DNA of 30,594 bases, from the NCBI GenBank assembly GCA_031367345.1, contig JANLPR010000078.1:1-30594 (forward strand), written 5' to 3'. Made by a program: the position numbers and the translations under genes. Positions 1-8,803 of this stretch are shown here, piece by piece. Under the pieces are notes generated by a model. It saw only the letters and a list, made by a program, of their open reading frames with translations. It was not told where the DNA came from and did no database searches. Origin of the DNA: JADKIH01 sp031367345. Lineage in GTDB: Bacteria; Bacteroidota; Bacteroidia; AKYH767-A; 2013-40CM-41-45. The first letter of the stretch is position 1. Each line of letters begins with the position of its first letter.

Positions 1-1382
1 AAATGCAAATATTCATTCTTGATGATATCGAAATCGACTTGCATTAATTGACCAAAGGAATTATAAACTTCAACCGACTTCACTTTGTCTTTTCCTATTG
101 TCACATATAAATCTGTTGCCGCCGGATTTGGGAAGGTTAAATATTCTTCTCCCACAGTGTTTAACGAGGAAATGCTTGTCGGCAAACTATCACATACAGT
201 ACTACCCTCTGCCCCAAGAAAATAATTGGGAAAGTTCGGCATTGTTGAATTATTGTAACCGGGTAATGGTACACAATGTTGACAGAAATTGCATGCCATG
301 CCGGCGCTGTCGGGATAATTAATTACATGCAATACAGTGACACCATTGGGCGCATTCACATAGATTTTTCCATCCGGTGCAAGGCTCATGAGATAAAAAT
401 TGGCCGGAAAACCATGGGTGGTAGTGCCATCATAAACACCAACAGTAATCCGCGAACTATCGACATTGACGGCTTGTAGATCAAATTGATAAATGTATGA
501 GTTGCTTGACAGGTACAAATACCGGCCACTGGGAGAAAAGGCTGCACCGGCGGCCTGCGCTGAATCGTTGATTGCAATATGGATCTGATTACTGAATGCT
601 CCCGAGCAGCGGTCAAAATCCCATATATCTAAATCATCAAACGTTTCGTAATATGCGTACTTGCTTCCGTCTTGTGAAAACAAATTTTGACCTGGGCTAA
701 CCGTGCGGTAGGTAACCATATCTTCTAGCCAAGGCCCTTGAATGCCGCTCGGGGTGATAAGCAATTTATACATTAACGTAGAATTCATCTTGTGTGCAAA
801 CACCCACCAATCTCTGCCATTGGCATGCTTACAAGCCGTGAGCCGGCCCGGAACCAGGCTATCATTGATTACTACCTGGTTTTTTTGCGTCACCGCCCCT
901 AATCCAGTGTTCAGAGACATATCAATTACGCTGTAATACAAATAGAAAGTTCTTGCTGGGATAGTGACTTCTAATGTTTCATGAAATAAATAATACTTCG
1001 TACTATCGCCGGGAATAGGAATTACTAAGTTACCTTGAGGGAGATGTAACCCCGATGAAGCTTTAGAAGTTGTGTAAGGAGAGGGATTTAGCCCACTGCC
1101 ATTTTGCATCGTATCATTTAAGCCATTTGCAACGTAAATGCCATTCGAGTAAAAAAGGATGTCATTGTTTCCATTACTAATCATACCAATAGTCACGTCA
1201 AAGTTCATTTGTCTTGGCACAATTGAAAGAGAAAGATTTCCCGAAGAGAAATCAAGTTGCATTGATTGATAATTCCCCGAACAGCATCCGATTCCTAAGA
1301 GCCATTTTTTATCAATACCGGTATTTTGTGCATAGACGTTCTGGCCGAGTAGTAATAGAAGTAGATATAACTTTGCTTTCAT
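1..1382 (-). CDS. T9SS-exported beta-propeller-like protein, 3' end cut by window edge
   Basis: The reading frame is open from ATG 1382-1380 to the window edge, giving about 460 residues, and it is incomplete at its C-terminus. The first 19 residues are a Sec signal peptide (MKAKLYLLLLLLGQNVYAQ). The body has short repeated blocks such as FSPSGRYLYLSSNSYIYQFDL and APDGKIYVN, typical of PD40/WD40-like beta-propellers in Bacteroidota. A cysteine-rich patch, CNFCQHC, lies near residue 380. The last visible 50 residues (YLTFPNPAATDLYVTIG and on) begin a T9SS sorting domain, so the protein is probably secreted or surface-attached. No enzyme motif was found; the function is unknown. Its ATG overlaps by one base (TAATG) the stop of the upstream sorting-domain remnant. 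Confidence 0.85.
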   Translation of the reverse strand, partial: MKAKLYLLLLLLGQNVYAQNTGIDKKWLLGIGCCSGNYQSMQLDFSSGNLSLSIVPRQMNFDVTIGMISNGNNDILFYSNGIYVANGLNDTMQNGSGLNPSPYTTSKASSGLHLPQGNLVIPIPGDSTKYYLFHETLEVTIPARTFYLYYSVIDMSLNTGLGAVTQKNQVVINDSLVPGRLTACKHANGRDWWVFAHKMNSTLMYKLLITPSGIQGPWLEDMVTYRTVSPGQNLFSQDGSKYAYYETFDDLDIWDFDRCSGAFSNQIHIAINDSAQAAGAAFSPSGRYLYLSSNSYIYQFDLQAVNVDSSRITVGVYDGTTTHGFPANFYLMSLAPDGKIYVNAPNGVTVLHVINYPDSAGMACNFCQHCVPLPGYNNSTMPNFPNYFLGAEGSTVCDSLPTSISSLNTVGEEYLTFPNPAATDLYVTIGKDKVKSVEVYNSFGQLMQVDFDIIKNEYLH

Positions 1383-1615
1383 TATTCAATTACCAATTTA
1401 CCGTTAAATTCTGAATTTCCAGTTGACCCTACTATCTGGTACAGGTACAAACCCGGTGCAGAGGTACTCAAATCTATAAGGATTTTATTGTTGGTTGCAT
1501 TTAGTTTCCCCGAATAGCAAAGTCTTCCCATTACATCTCTTACTATGAATACCCCATCGTTAGGAAGCGAATATTTTAAAGTGAACCAACCCGTTGCGAC
1601 GCTCTTGTCTACCAT
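1382..1615 (-). pseudogene. Orphan T9SS sorting-domain remnant (5' truncated gene)
   Basis: This 77-codon frame encodes almost only a T9SS type A sorting domain: TGWFTLKYSLPNDGVFIVRD, then VMGRLCYSGKL, then PGLYLYQIVG and GKLVIE. The usual PNP start of the domain is replaced by MVDKSVATGW. There is no signal peptide and no cargo domain, and a stop codon lies three codons before the ATG. A free sorting domain without a signal peptide could not reach the periplasm, so this is most likely the 3' end of a secreted-protein gene whose front was lost by rearrangement. Its stop (TAA 1384-1382) overlaps the ATG of the next gene, which suggests the intact ancestor was the upstream member of an operon. 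Confidence 0.7.
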
Positions 1616-1658
1616 TTGTCGTTAATTTTTACATCTCAAAGCTAATAAATTTTGCGCT

Positions 1659-1699
1659 GCTTCGACGTTCCGAGAGCTATCGGAATCGTCCATCGAAGC
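1659..1699. repeat. Composite palindrome (hairpin)
   Basis: An outer arm GCTTCGA (1659-1665) pairs with TCGAAGC (1693-1699), and an inner arm TTCCGA (1668-1673) pairs with TCGGAA (1680-1685) around the loop gagcta. The element is clearly more GC-rich than its surroundings. It lies between two sorting-domain remnants that point away from it. Short copies of GACAAAT occur on both sides in opposite orientation (about 1614-1620 and 1710-1716). It could be a REP-like mobile palindrome or a terminator left at a junction. Confidence 0.6.
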
Positions 1700-1723
1700 G
1701 GGGTGAGTGACAAATCAGTCGCT

Positions 1724-1810
1724 AACAGCGAACAATTGTTACCCGGAATTTATACGCTCATTTATAAAATGGAAAATAAAATAACTACTCAAAAAATTGT
1801 GAAGTATTAA
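1724..1810 (+). pseudogene. Duplicated 3' end of an RCC1/T9SS gene
   Basis: These 87 bases align without gaps to the end of the RCC1 gene (3336-3422), with roughly ten mismatches by eye. They translate to NSEQLLPGIYTLIYKMENKI and on to QKIVKY-stop, the final half of a T9SS sorting domain. The frame runs upstream through SDKSVA with no start codon or cargo. Several of the changes are silent or conservative, so this is an older copy rather than an assembly duplicate. Confidence 0.75.
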
Positions 1811-2036
1811 CTATTATAATTCGCTTCCTCACAAAAAACAACGAAACCGATAGTTCGAAACCATTACTTTATTTCCCATTTCATTTGGAGTAAGTCCTAT
1901 TTATACATACATTTAATCAATGCTTTGTTAATGATCTTCATGTTCAAACTATTTGATTAATCATTAATTTAAAGTCTCGTCATAATTAAATTTCAATTAC
2001 CAACTTTTTATTTCATTATCACCAAGAAAAAATACG

Positions 2037-3422
2037 ATGAAAAAATGTTTACTTTATTGCGGATTGATTCTCTTATCTCCAACTCTTCTCTGCCAATTAT
2101 CAACTAACGCGAATGCGCAAAAAGTAGCTTGCGGCGGACAACACTCCGTTTTTCTCTGTAGCGATAGTATTGCGAATGGCTGGGGCTCTAACACCTATGG
2201 GCAGCTCGCCAACTCAAGCGGAACTACAAATGTTCCTGTTACTGCTACTCTAATCAATCGCATAACAAATATTGGTGCCGGAATAAATCATACAATCGCA
2301 CTTCGTGATGATAGTACAATTTGGGCGTGGGGAATTAATTTAACCGGCGAACTTGGAAATGGAACTACAACAGGCAGCAATACTCCTACTCAAGTTGTCG
2401 GACTTACAAGTGTAGTTTCGATTTCATCGATGTTTCATTCGCTTGCTTTGTTAAGTGATAGCAGTGTTTATTCATGGGGTAACAACCAATTCGGCGAACT
2501 TGGAAATGGAACTACTAACGGCTTTAGTTCGGTTCCTGTATTAGTAAGCAACCTTTCAGGCATGACTCACATTCAAGCCGGATACTATCATTCGCTTGCA
2601 ATAAGAAGCGATAGCACTATTTGGACATGGGGTTATAATGGCGCCGGCGAACTTGGGAATGGATTAAATATGAACAGCGATATTCCTGTTCAAGTGGTAG
2701 GCATTTCAAACGCTGTAGCTATTGCAGGAGGAAATTCTTTTTCTTGTGCCATACGAGCAGATAGTACCGTTTGGTCTTGGGGAAACAATTTCGAAGGCGA
2801 ACTCGGAAATGGATTGAACATAAATAGCAATGTTCCTGTGCAAGTAAGCGGCCTTACCGGAATAATTGCTATAAACGCAGGAGTGTATCATACGCTTGCT
2901 TTAAAAAGAGATGGCACCGTTTGGACATGGGGATTTAATTTGTATGGACAGCTTGGCAATGGAAATAATACCGATAGCAATATACCCGTTCAAGTTTCCG
3001 GATTAACAGACATTGTTGGTATTGCCGCCGGGTATGCTCATTCTTTAGCTATGAAAAACGATGGTACTGCTTGGACTTGGGGTTACAATTCTACAGGACA
3101 ACTTGGTAATGGTAGTTTCGCTGATTCAAATATTCCGGTACAAGTAAACTCATTGTGTTTAGGGGTTATTGGGGTAAATGAAATTAATTCACCATTAACT
3201 ATTTCGGTGTTTCCAAATCCAATTGAAAAAGATTTTATCGTAAAAGGAACAAAAGCGAAAGGAGAAATTGTGTTAGTTGATTTAATGGGAAAAGAAATTA
3301 AAAAACAAATTACGCTCGACGAAGAAACTAAAATCAACAGCGAACAATTGTTACCCGGAATTTATATGCTGATTTATAAAATGGAAAATAAAATTGCAAC
3401 ACAGAAATTAGTGAAGTATTGA
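2037..3422 (+). CDS. RCC1-repeat beta-propeller protein with T9SS sorting domain
   Basis: The 461-residue protein has a signal peptide (to about residue 28, ending NANAQ), then seven RCC1 repeats of about 50 residues and a T9SS sorting domain from about residue 385 (SVFPNPIEKDFIVKG to QKLVKY). Each repeat carries a WxWGxNxxGELGNG signature, for example WAWGINLTGELGNG and WTWGYNSTGQLGNG. Seven repeats match the seven blades of a full RCC1 propeller. Bacterial RCC1 proteins are usually binding or adhesion modules; no guanine-exchange role is implied. The similar repeats could recombine and change the blade number. The gene stands alone on the plus strand with about 225 bases of leader. The specific ligand is unknown. 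Confidence 0.9.
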   Translation: MKKCLLYCGLILLSPTLLCQLSTNANAQKVACGGQHSVFLCSDSIANGWGSNTYGQLANSSGTTNVPVTATLINRITNIGAGINHTIALRDDSTIWAWGINLTGELGNGTTTGSNTPTQVVGLTSVVSISSMFHSLALLSDSSVYSWGNNQFGELGNGTTNGFSSVPVLVSNLSGMTHIQAGYYHSLAIRSDSTIWTWGYNGAGELGNGLNMNSDIPVQVVGISNAVAIAGGNSFSCAIRADSTVWSWGNNFEGELGNGLNINSNVPVQVSGLTGIIAINAGVYHTLALKRDGTVWTWGFNLYGQLGNGNNTDSNIPVQVSGLTDIVGIAAGYAHSLAMKNDGTAWTWGYNSTGQLGNGSFADSNIPVQVNSLCLGVIGVNEINSPLTISVFPNPIEKDFIVKGTKAKGEIVLVDLMGKEIKKQITLDEETKINSEQLLPGIYMLIYKMENKIATQKLVKY

Positions 3423-3597
3423 TTTTTACTTTCCTATTTCAACAAATAGCATTAACACAACTCTAATTAAATATGTTGTTGAAGAAATAGTTCAAAAAAT
3501 AATCCCTTAATATATTAACCAATCTAGAATAAATAGTTCAGGATAAGGAAATGTAAAACGCCTATTTAAAAAGCATAATTTAATCTAAATTACTCCC

Positions 3598-4452
3598 ATG
3601 AAAAAAATTCTACAAACTATTCTCTCCGTAATATTGCTTTCATCTACTTGCTCTGCGCAACAATTTTCATTTCAAATGTATTTTGTTGATGCCATTGGTA
3701 ACAAAGACACTATCACTTTAGGTTATGACCTCAATGCAACAGATAGTATTGATGCCGCATTCGGTGAAGTCAATATTATTTCTACACCTCTCGACACAAA
3801 TTTAGATGTGCGAATCACAAATACATGGTGGGACTCGTCTTCACCAATATCATTCCACACAAAAAAGCAAATCATCTATAACTATTGCAACAGTTTTAGT
3901 ATAGGAATTCAACCAATAAATATTTTTACACATCATTGGCCAGTAACAGCTACGTGGGACAATACTTTATTTAATGATTCATGCAGATATGGCAGTGTCT
4001 TTACAAGTATTAATCCGGGAGGCTGGTGGGATACCGGAGCTCCAAGCGACCTATGGAGGAAAGATTTGTTCTTTGGCAGTTCTGCGACTTTTACTACCAA
4101 TTTTGAAGAAGGCCATTTTGGCTACATAAATAGTTCAGGCGATTCTATTCCCGTTTTTTGGCAAGCCTTTGCTGACTCAACATTCCTTACCGCTTCTATT
4201 CCTACAGTCCCAAATAAATCACAAAAGCTTTTAGTATATCCAAATCCGACTGAGAACAAAATCAATTTAGTTACACCAAAAGATTTTGGTACAATCAAAT
4301 CAATTGAAATTTACTCAGCTATTGGAAAACTAATTTCTAATTCTACAAACATCTCTTCGTTGGACATCGCATTTTTAGAAAGCGGAATTTATTTTATTGC
4401 AGTGAGCAATAATAAGAACGAAAGACTGACTTCGTTATTCGTGAAAAAATAA
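3598..4452 (+). CDS. Secreted protein of unknown function with T9SS sorting domain
   Basis: The 284-residue protein starts with a clear signal peptide (MKKILQTILSVILLSSTCSAQ). The central region (about 22-200) is rich in aromatic residues and aspartate (TWWDSSSP, GGWWDTGAPSDLWRKDLFFG) and has a beta-rich look with no family I recognise. From about residue 208 (LLVYPNPTENKINLV) to the end (SLFVKK) it carries a T9SS sorting domain, so it should cross the outer membrane and be released or anchored at the surface. It follows the RCC1 gene after 175 bases and is probably transcribed alone. Confidence 0.85.
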   Translation: MKKILQTILSVILLSSTCSAQQFSFQMYFVDAIGNKDTITLGYDLNATDSIDAAFGEVNIISTPLDTNLDVRITNTWWDSSSPISFHTKKQIIYNYCNSFSIGIQPINIFTHHWPVTATWDNTLFNDSCRYGSVFTSINPGGWWDTGAPSDLWRKDLFFGSSATFTTNFEEGHFGYINSSGDSIPVFWQAFADSTFLTASIPTVPNKSQKLLVYPNPTENKINLVTPKDFGTIKSIEIYSAIGKLISNSTNISSLDIAFLESGIYFIAVSNNKNERLTSLFVKK

Positions 4453-4579
4453 TTAGTCGTCTCTGAATTAATTTCACTTGACAATCAATTTTCTCTATTT
4501 TATTCATTTTTAATCGTATTAGTTAAACGATGGTTTCCTTTTTCTCCAAAATTCCGGAGGTAAAACTCATGCAAACACT

Positions 4580-4587
4580 TATATTTG
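4580..4587 (+). promoter_or_regulatory. Candidate Bacteroidota -7 promoter element
   Basis: TATATTTG, followed by C, matches the TAnnTTTG consensus of the primary sigma factor in Bacteroidota and lies 38 bases before the porin ATG. No TTG is seen at the expected -33 spacing, so the support is moderate. Confidence 0.45.
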
Positions 4588-4625
4588 CGCTCGGAAATCA
4601 TCGAAAATCAACTAATCAATTCTGA

Positions 4626-5942
4626 ATGAAAAAAATGCTACCGGCATTATTATGCCTATTACAATCCATTTCAATTCTTGCCATTAACACAGACACCTTA
4701 ACCCAAGAAAAATATTCAGTTCATTTTCAAGCTACAATTGTCAATCAATCAAAATATGGCTTCACGGTTCCTTACTCCGGGATTAATAGTCTTTCTGAAA
4801 AATATGAAAATCAAACATCGTTAACGTCGACTCTTTTTCTTGGTGCTAAAACCTGGAAAAACGGTGCTATTTTTCTGAACCCTGAAATTGCCGGCGGCTC
4901 CGGTCTTAGCTCTGCTTTAGGAATTGCAGATGCTACTAATGGTGAAACTTTTCGCGTAGGCGACCCGGCACCAAAAATTTATTTAGCCCGTCTTTATTTT
5001 CGCCAACTTTTTGCCTTAAACAATTCAACATCCTATTCCGGAACTGATATTAATCAATTAGAAGGTAGAAGTCCCGACAAATACATTTCAATTACAATCG
5101 GAAAAGTTGGTGCGGCCGATTTTTTCGATGACAATAAATATAGCCATGATCCTCGTACTCAATTTTTATGTTGGGGCTTGATGGATAACGGAGCATGGGA
5201 TTATCCTGCCAACACGCGCGGCTATACTCCTACTGCATTGATCGAATATGTTTCGATAAAGAATGAATTGCGTTATGGCTTTTCATTACTTCCACTTTTA
5301 GCAAACGGAAACGATATGAATTGGAACCTTAGTAATTCAGGTTCTCACAATTTAGAATTTACTCATCACTACATTTATAAAGGCAACGAAGGGACGATCC
5401 GAATTTTAGGTTTCTACAACTATACTAAAATGGGTGATTATACACAGGCAGTTTCAAATTATACCGATGTACCTGATATTATTTCTACACGAAATTATGG
5501 GCGAAATAAATTTGGCTTTGCCATCAACATTGAACAAGAAATTAATAAAAATCTTGGTTTTTTTATGCGTGCAAGTTGGAACGATGGCAAAAATGAAACT
5601 TGGGCATTTACTGAAATTGATCGCTCTGTAAGTGCGGGAATTTCATTAGCAGGTACAAAATGGAAACGCAAAAATGACACATTCGGACTTGCAGCTGTGG
5701 TGTCGGGTATTTCTGCACAACATCAACTGTATCTTAAAAATGGGGGACTAGGATTTATTTTAGGCGATGGCCAATTAAATTATGCACCGGAAAGTTTACT
5801 CGAAACTTATTACTCTTGTGAATTAATCAGAAACGAAATTTATCTTAGTGGCACATATCAAATGCTATTGAACCCCGGATATAATTCCGATCGAAAAGGA
5901 CCTGTAAATGTACTATCACTTCGATTACATGTAATCATCTAA
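4626..5942 (+). CDS. OprB-family carbohydrate porin
   Basis: The 438-residue outer-membrane protein has a signal peptide of about 19 residues and alternating hydrophobic strands through its length. Features of the OprB carbohydrate-selective porin family are visible: a YLARLYFRQ strand, the SITIGKVGAADFFDDNKYSHDPRTQF block (about residues 157-182), and the C-terminal signature LLETYYSCEL ... YQMLLNPGYNSDRKGPVNVL with a final LRLHVII strand. Members form barrels for passive uptake of sugars or other small solutes. The substrate cannot be read from the sequence. The gene is a single transcription unit with a candidate promoter at 4580-4587. Bacteroidota more often use SusCD pairs for glycans, and no SusCD or transporter gene is nearby. 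Confidence 0.85.
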   Translation: MKKMLPALLCLLQSISILAINTDTLTQEKYSVHFQATIVNQSKYGFTVPYSGINSLSEKYENQTSLTSTLFLGAKTWKNGAIFLNPEIAGGSGLSSALGIADATNGETFRVGDPAPKIYLARLYFRQLFALNNSTSYSGTDINQLEGRSPDKYISITIGKVGAADFFDDNKYSHDPRTQFLCWGLMDNGAWDYPANTRGYTPTALIEYVSIKNELRYGFSLLPLLANGNDMNWNLSNSGSHNLEFTHHYIYKGNEGTIRILGFYNYTKMGDYTQAVSNYTDVPDIISTRNYGRNKFGFAINIEQEINKNLGFFMRASWNDGKNETWAFTEIDRSVSAGISLAGTKWKRKNDTFGLAAVVSGISAQHQLYLKNGGLGFILGDGQLNYAPESLLETYYSCELIRNEIYLSGTYQMLLNPGYNSDRKGPVNVLSLRLHVII

Positions 5943-6161
5943 CTAATTTATTTTATATCGGTTTTATTAATCTTGAATGACAAGAAAACCCGTACCAATT
6001 AGACTTTGATTTTCTCGTTTTAGAAAATTTACTGTTCTATTAAGCAATTGTTTTTAGAAGTGCTAGTATCATTTTCTTTTCATACATTTAATTCAAATTG
6101 AAGAATGACTTACAACAAATAAAATCTTGTTGTTGCCGATTTTTCACCTTTTAATTAAATT

Positions 6162-7439
6162 ATGATCCCCAACCTGAAAGAATTGGTAGACGAAAATATT
6201 ATCTCACAGGAAACTGCAGATAACATTGTTGACTACTATCACGCCAAACAAAACAAAGCACCAAATCGACTTGTTGCTATTTTTGGCATTATCGGAGCCG
6301 TCCTAATTGGCTTAGGTATCATTTTGATTATAGCCCATAACTGGGATAATCTAAGTCGCTTTACAAAATCCATTCTTGCATTTCTTCCTCTTGTTATAGG
6401 CCAAATTGCATGTGCATACACACTTATTAAAAAGAAAGATGAAAAAGTTTGGCTGGAAACAGCGTCTACTTTTCTTTTCTTTGGCGTTGGAGCAAGTATT
6501 TCATTGATCTCACAAATTTATCACATCAATGGCAACATCACTGATTTTCTATTTACGTGGATGGCATTAACGCTTCCACAAATCTATATCCTTAATTCTT
6601 CTACAGCTGCACTCTGGTACATTACCGGAATTACTTACTATGCAGTTGTACTCGGCTTCGACCATTACCCTTCTACAATACCTGTGTGGTATTGGATTTT
6701 ATTGTTAGGTGTTGTTCCTCATTATTTTTCGCTATTGAAAAATTCACCCATGCGAAACTACACCATTTTACTCAATCGATTATTTCCAGTCTCAATTTTA
6801 GTTGTGCTAGCTACTTGTGCGCGGTCAAACGAGCAACTTATGTTTATTTCGTATATGAGCTTGTGTTCTGCTTTTTTCATCATAGGCAGTCATCCGGTAT
6901 TTACAACAAACGAAAAACAAAAATCAATTTATACAATTCTTGGTCGACTAGGAATAATAATCACTCTTATCCCTCTTACCTTTGAAGATATTTGGAAAAA
7001 TCTATTTAATAGAATCGAAACTTTTCCCGGACTTTTATTTCGGCCGGAATTTATCTCGGTGGTAGCTACAACCCTTTTGGCTACTTATGTATTAATTAAA
7101 CATGACCATCTCCCGAAAAACCAACCAACTTCTATATTTAAATATTCATTTGTGGTTTTCATTCTTCTATTTTTCTCGGCTGCTATTTCACCAAAACTTG
7201 CTGAAATATTATCTAATCTGATGCTATTGGCAATAGGAATAAGAATCATCAACGAAGGAATAAAAAATTATCATCTGGGAATGTTGAATTTCGGATTACT
7301 AGTAATAGCTACAGACATTCTTGCGAAATTTTTTGATACAGAAATATCTTTCGTGATTCGCGGATTGAGTTTTATAGGCCTAGGGATTCTGTTTTTCGCA
7401 GCTAATTATTTATTGATTCAAAAAAAGAAAGCACAATGA
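6162..7439 (+). CDS. DUF2157 multi-pass membrane protein
   Basis: The 425-residue protein begins with a soluble stretch (MIPNLKELVDENIISQETAD) typical of DUF2157 proteins and then has about ten hydrophobic segments, for example LVAIFGIIGAVLIGLGIILI (residues 37-56) and IRGLSFIGLGILFFAANYLL near the end. It is an inner-membrane protein whose biochemical role is not established. It overlaps the next gene by four bases (ATGA), so the two are translationally coupled. DUF2157 with a GDYXXLXY protein is a recurring bacterial gene pair, which supports both calls. Confidence 0.85.
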   Translation: MIPNLKELVDENIISQETADNIVDYYHAKQNKAPNRLVAIFGIIGAVLIGLGIILIIAHNWDNLSRFTKSILAFLPLVIGQIACAYTLIKKKDEKVWLETASTFLFFGVGASISLISQIYHINGNITDFLFTWMALTLPQIYILNSSTAALWYITGITYYAVVLGFDHYPSTIPVWYWILLLGVVPHYFSLLKNSPMRNYTILLNRLFPVSILVVLATCARSNEQLMFISYMSLCSAFFIIGSHPVFTTNEKQKSIYTILGRLGIIITLIPLTFEDIWKNLFNRIETFPGLLFRPEFISVVATTLLATYVLIKHDHLPKNQPTSIFKYSFVVFILLFFSAAISPKLAEILSNLMLLAIGIRIINEGIKNYHLGMLNFGLLVIATDILAKFFDTEISFVIRGLSFIGLGILFFAANYLLIQKKKAQ

Positions 7440-7984
7440 AAACAAAAAATACTCTTGTCCTATTGATCGCACTGGCTTTGATTCAATATTTTGTTCCTGC
7501 GAAAATGATTTATGATCACGAAATTATTTTACGAAAAGGCGAATATTATAAATTTATCTCCGAACCAATCGACCCTTCGGATCCATTCCGAGGAAAATAC
7601 ATGACATTGGATTTCAAAGAACGAAAGTTCAGAGTAGAAAACACATCGAACTGGAACAACAACCAAATCATTTATTGTAAACTAAAGAATGACTCTGCCG
7701 GCTATGCAGTTATTACAGATGTCCTTACTACTCCTCCTACATCCGGCAATTATTTTGAAGCGAGTGTCGATTATGTTGAACTTGGGGACACAAGCTATTT
7801 ACATCTCGATTTTCCGTTCCGTAAACTGTATGTTGAAGAATCGAAAGCTGCCAATACAGAAATAGAATATGCAAAAGCAACACGCGACACAACTTCCGTA
7901 GCCTATGCAAGAGTTGCCGTTTACAATGGAAATGCAGTGATCTCGAATGTTTACATTAACGAAAATCCTATTATCAAAAAATAA
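7436..7984 (+). CDS. GDYXXLXY domain protein, partner of DUF2157
   Basis: The 182-residue protein has an N-terminal hydrophobic segment (LVLLIALALIQYFVPA, about residues 7-22) that is either a signal anchor or a signal peptide. The family motif follows: DPSDPFRGKYMTLDF (residues 46-60) matches the D-x-D-x-x-R-G-D-Y-x-x-L-x-Y pattern, with K for D and F for the last Y. The rest is a beta-rich extracytoplasmic domain ending IENEPIIKK-like. The start overlaps the stop of the DUF2157 gene (ATGA). The family function is unknown. Confidence 0.85.
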   Translation: MKTKNTLVLLIALALIQYFVPAKMIYDHEIILRKGEYYKFISEPIDPSDPFRGKYMTLDFKERKFRVENTSNWNNNQIIYCKLKNDSAGYAVITDVLTTPPTSGNYFEASVDYVELGDTSYLHLDFPFRKLYVEESKAANTEIEYAKATRDTTSVAYARVAVYNGNAVISNVYINENPIIKK

Positions 7985-8089
7985 TCATGCATTAATTTGA
8001 TTTCCCATTAAAAATCTACCTGTTCTAATGCAATACCTATGGATACAATACTTTCGTAATCTATTTTTCAAAAAACTGATCTCACTAAA

Positions 8090-8803
8090 ATGAAACAACT
8101 TTTTCGATTTTTAAATTCGACGTCTATAAATAAAATCCTTCTCTTCTTTTTGATGATTTCAAATTTCTGCTGTTATTCGAGCAGTACTAATTCAAAGCAG
8201 ATATCGGAAATATTTAGAAATAATGTATCGTCAGTTCTAGAAAATAAAAACTCTGTTTACAACGACTACCCAAAACCGCCTCCACTCACTGATGAAATAC
8301 TAAGTGGACTACTGGAAGAATTAAAAATCGACCCTGCGAATTATTATCTTAATCAACTTTCTCCTGAGAAGATGAAATCGCATGAAGAAATTAATCAGGC
8401 AATAAATTATTTTCAAAATAATAACGACTGGTACTGTTTAATGGCAATGAGCGCCCACTGGAATCCTGATGCAAGAATTGATGCACTTCAGTCGATGAAT
8501 TATCTGGTAAAGAATCGCCCATTGATCTGTACCACTAAAATTTATTCAGACATCTATGAGAACAATAAACAAGAAGCTATTAAATTCTTAATCTTTTTAC
8601 TTGAAAGCAATCCGATATTTATTTCCGGAAGCGAGAATGCAACAATTCATAGTATTTACATAGCAAATATAATGTGGAATTTAGACCTGATGACGAATGA
8701 AAAAATTGTAAATGGATTACAAGTGAGAGAATGGTATAAGAACGACTTACAACTTGAAAACGCTATCTTACAATGGAAATCTCACACAATTAAAACGAAA
8801 TGA
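8090..8803 (+). CDS. Exported or membrane-anchored protein of unknown function
   Basis: The 237-residue protein has a hydrophobic N-terminal segment (ILLFFLMISNFCCYSSS, residues 16-32). The double cysteine after it could be a poor lipobox, since SNFC lacks the usual L at -3. The rest is mostly helical, with a stretch resembling tandem helical repeats (NNDWYCLMAMSAHWNPDARI, LQSMNYLVKN). No family was recognised. The stop overlaps the next start (ATGA), so the two genes form a coupled pair that I expect to work together. An imperfect -7 element (TACTTTCG, 8049-8056) lies about 40 bases upstream. Confidence 0.7.
   Translation: MKQLFRFLNSTSINKILLFFLMISNFCCYSSSTNSKQISEIFRNNVSSVLENKNSVYNDYPKPPPLTDEILSGLLEELKIDPANYYLNQLSPEKMKSHEEINQAINYFQNNNDWYCLMAMSAHWNPDARIDALQSMNYLVKNRPLICTTKIYSDIYENNKQEAIKFLIFLLESNPIFISGSENATIHSIYIANIMWNLDLMTNEKIVNGLQVREWYKNDLQLENAILQWKSHTIKTK

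Larger units (their letters stand above)
1616..2036. other. Gene-poor rearrangement junction
   Basis: This 421-base stretch has no intact gene. It holds a two-part palindrome (1659-1699), a plus-strand sorting-domain remnant (1724-1810) and about 225 bases of AT-rich leader before the RCC1 gene, in which I found no clear TAnnTTTG promoter. Confidence 0.7.

Noticed and set aside
98..936. Several short plus- and minus-strand ORFs near the left edge
   Set aside because: They are shadows of the minus-strand T9SS protein that is open from 1382 to the window edge.
2200..3130. Regularly spaced DNA repeats
   Set aside because: They are the coding repeats of the RCC1 propeller, about 150 bases apart and divergent, and not a CRISPR array.
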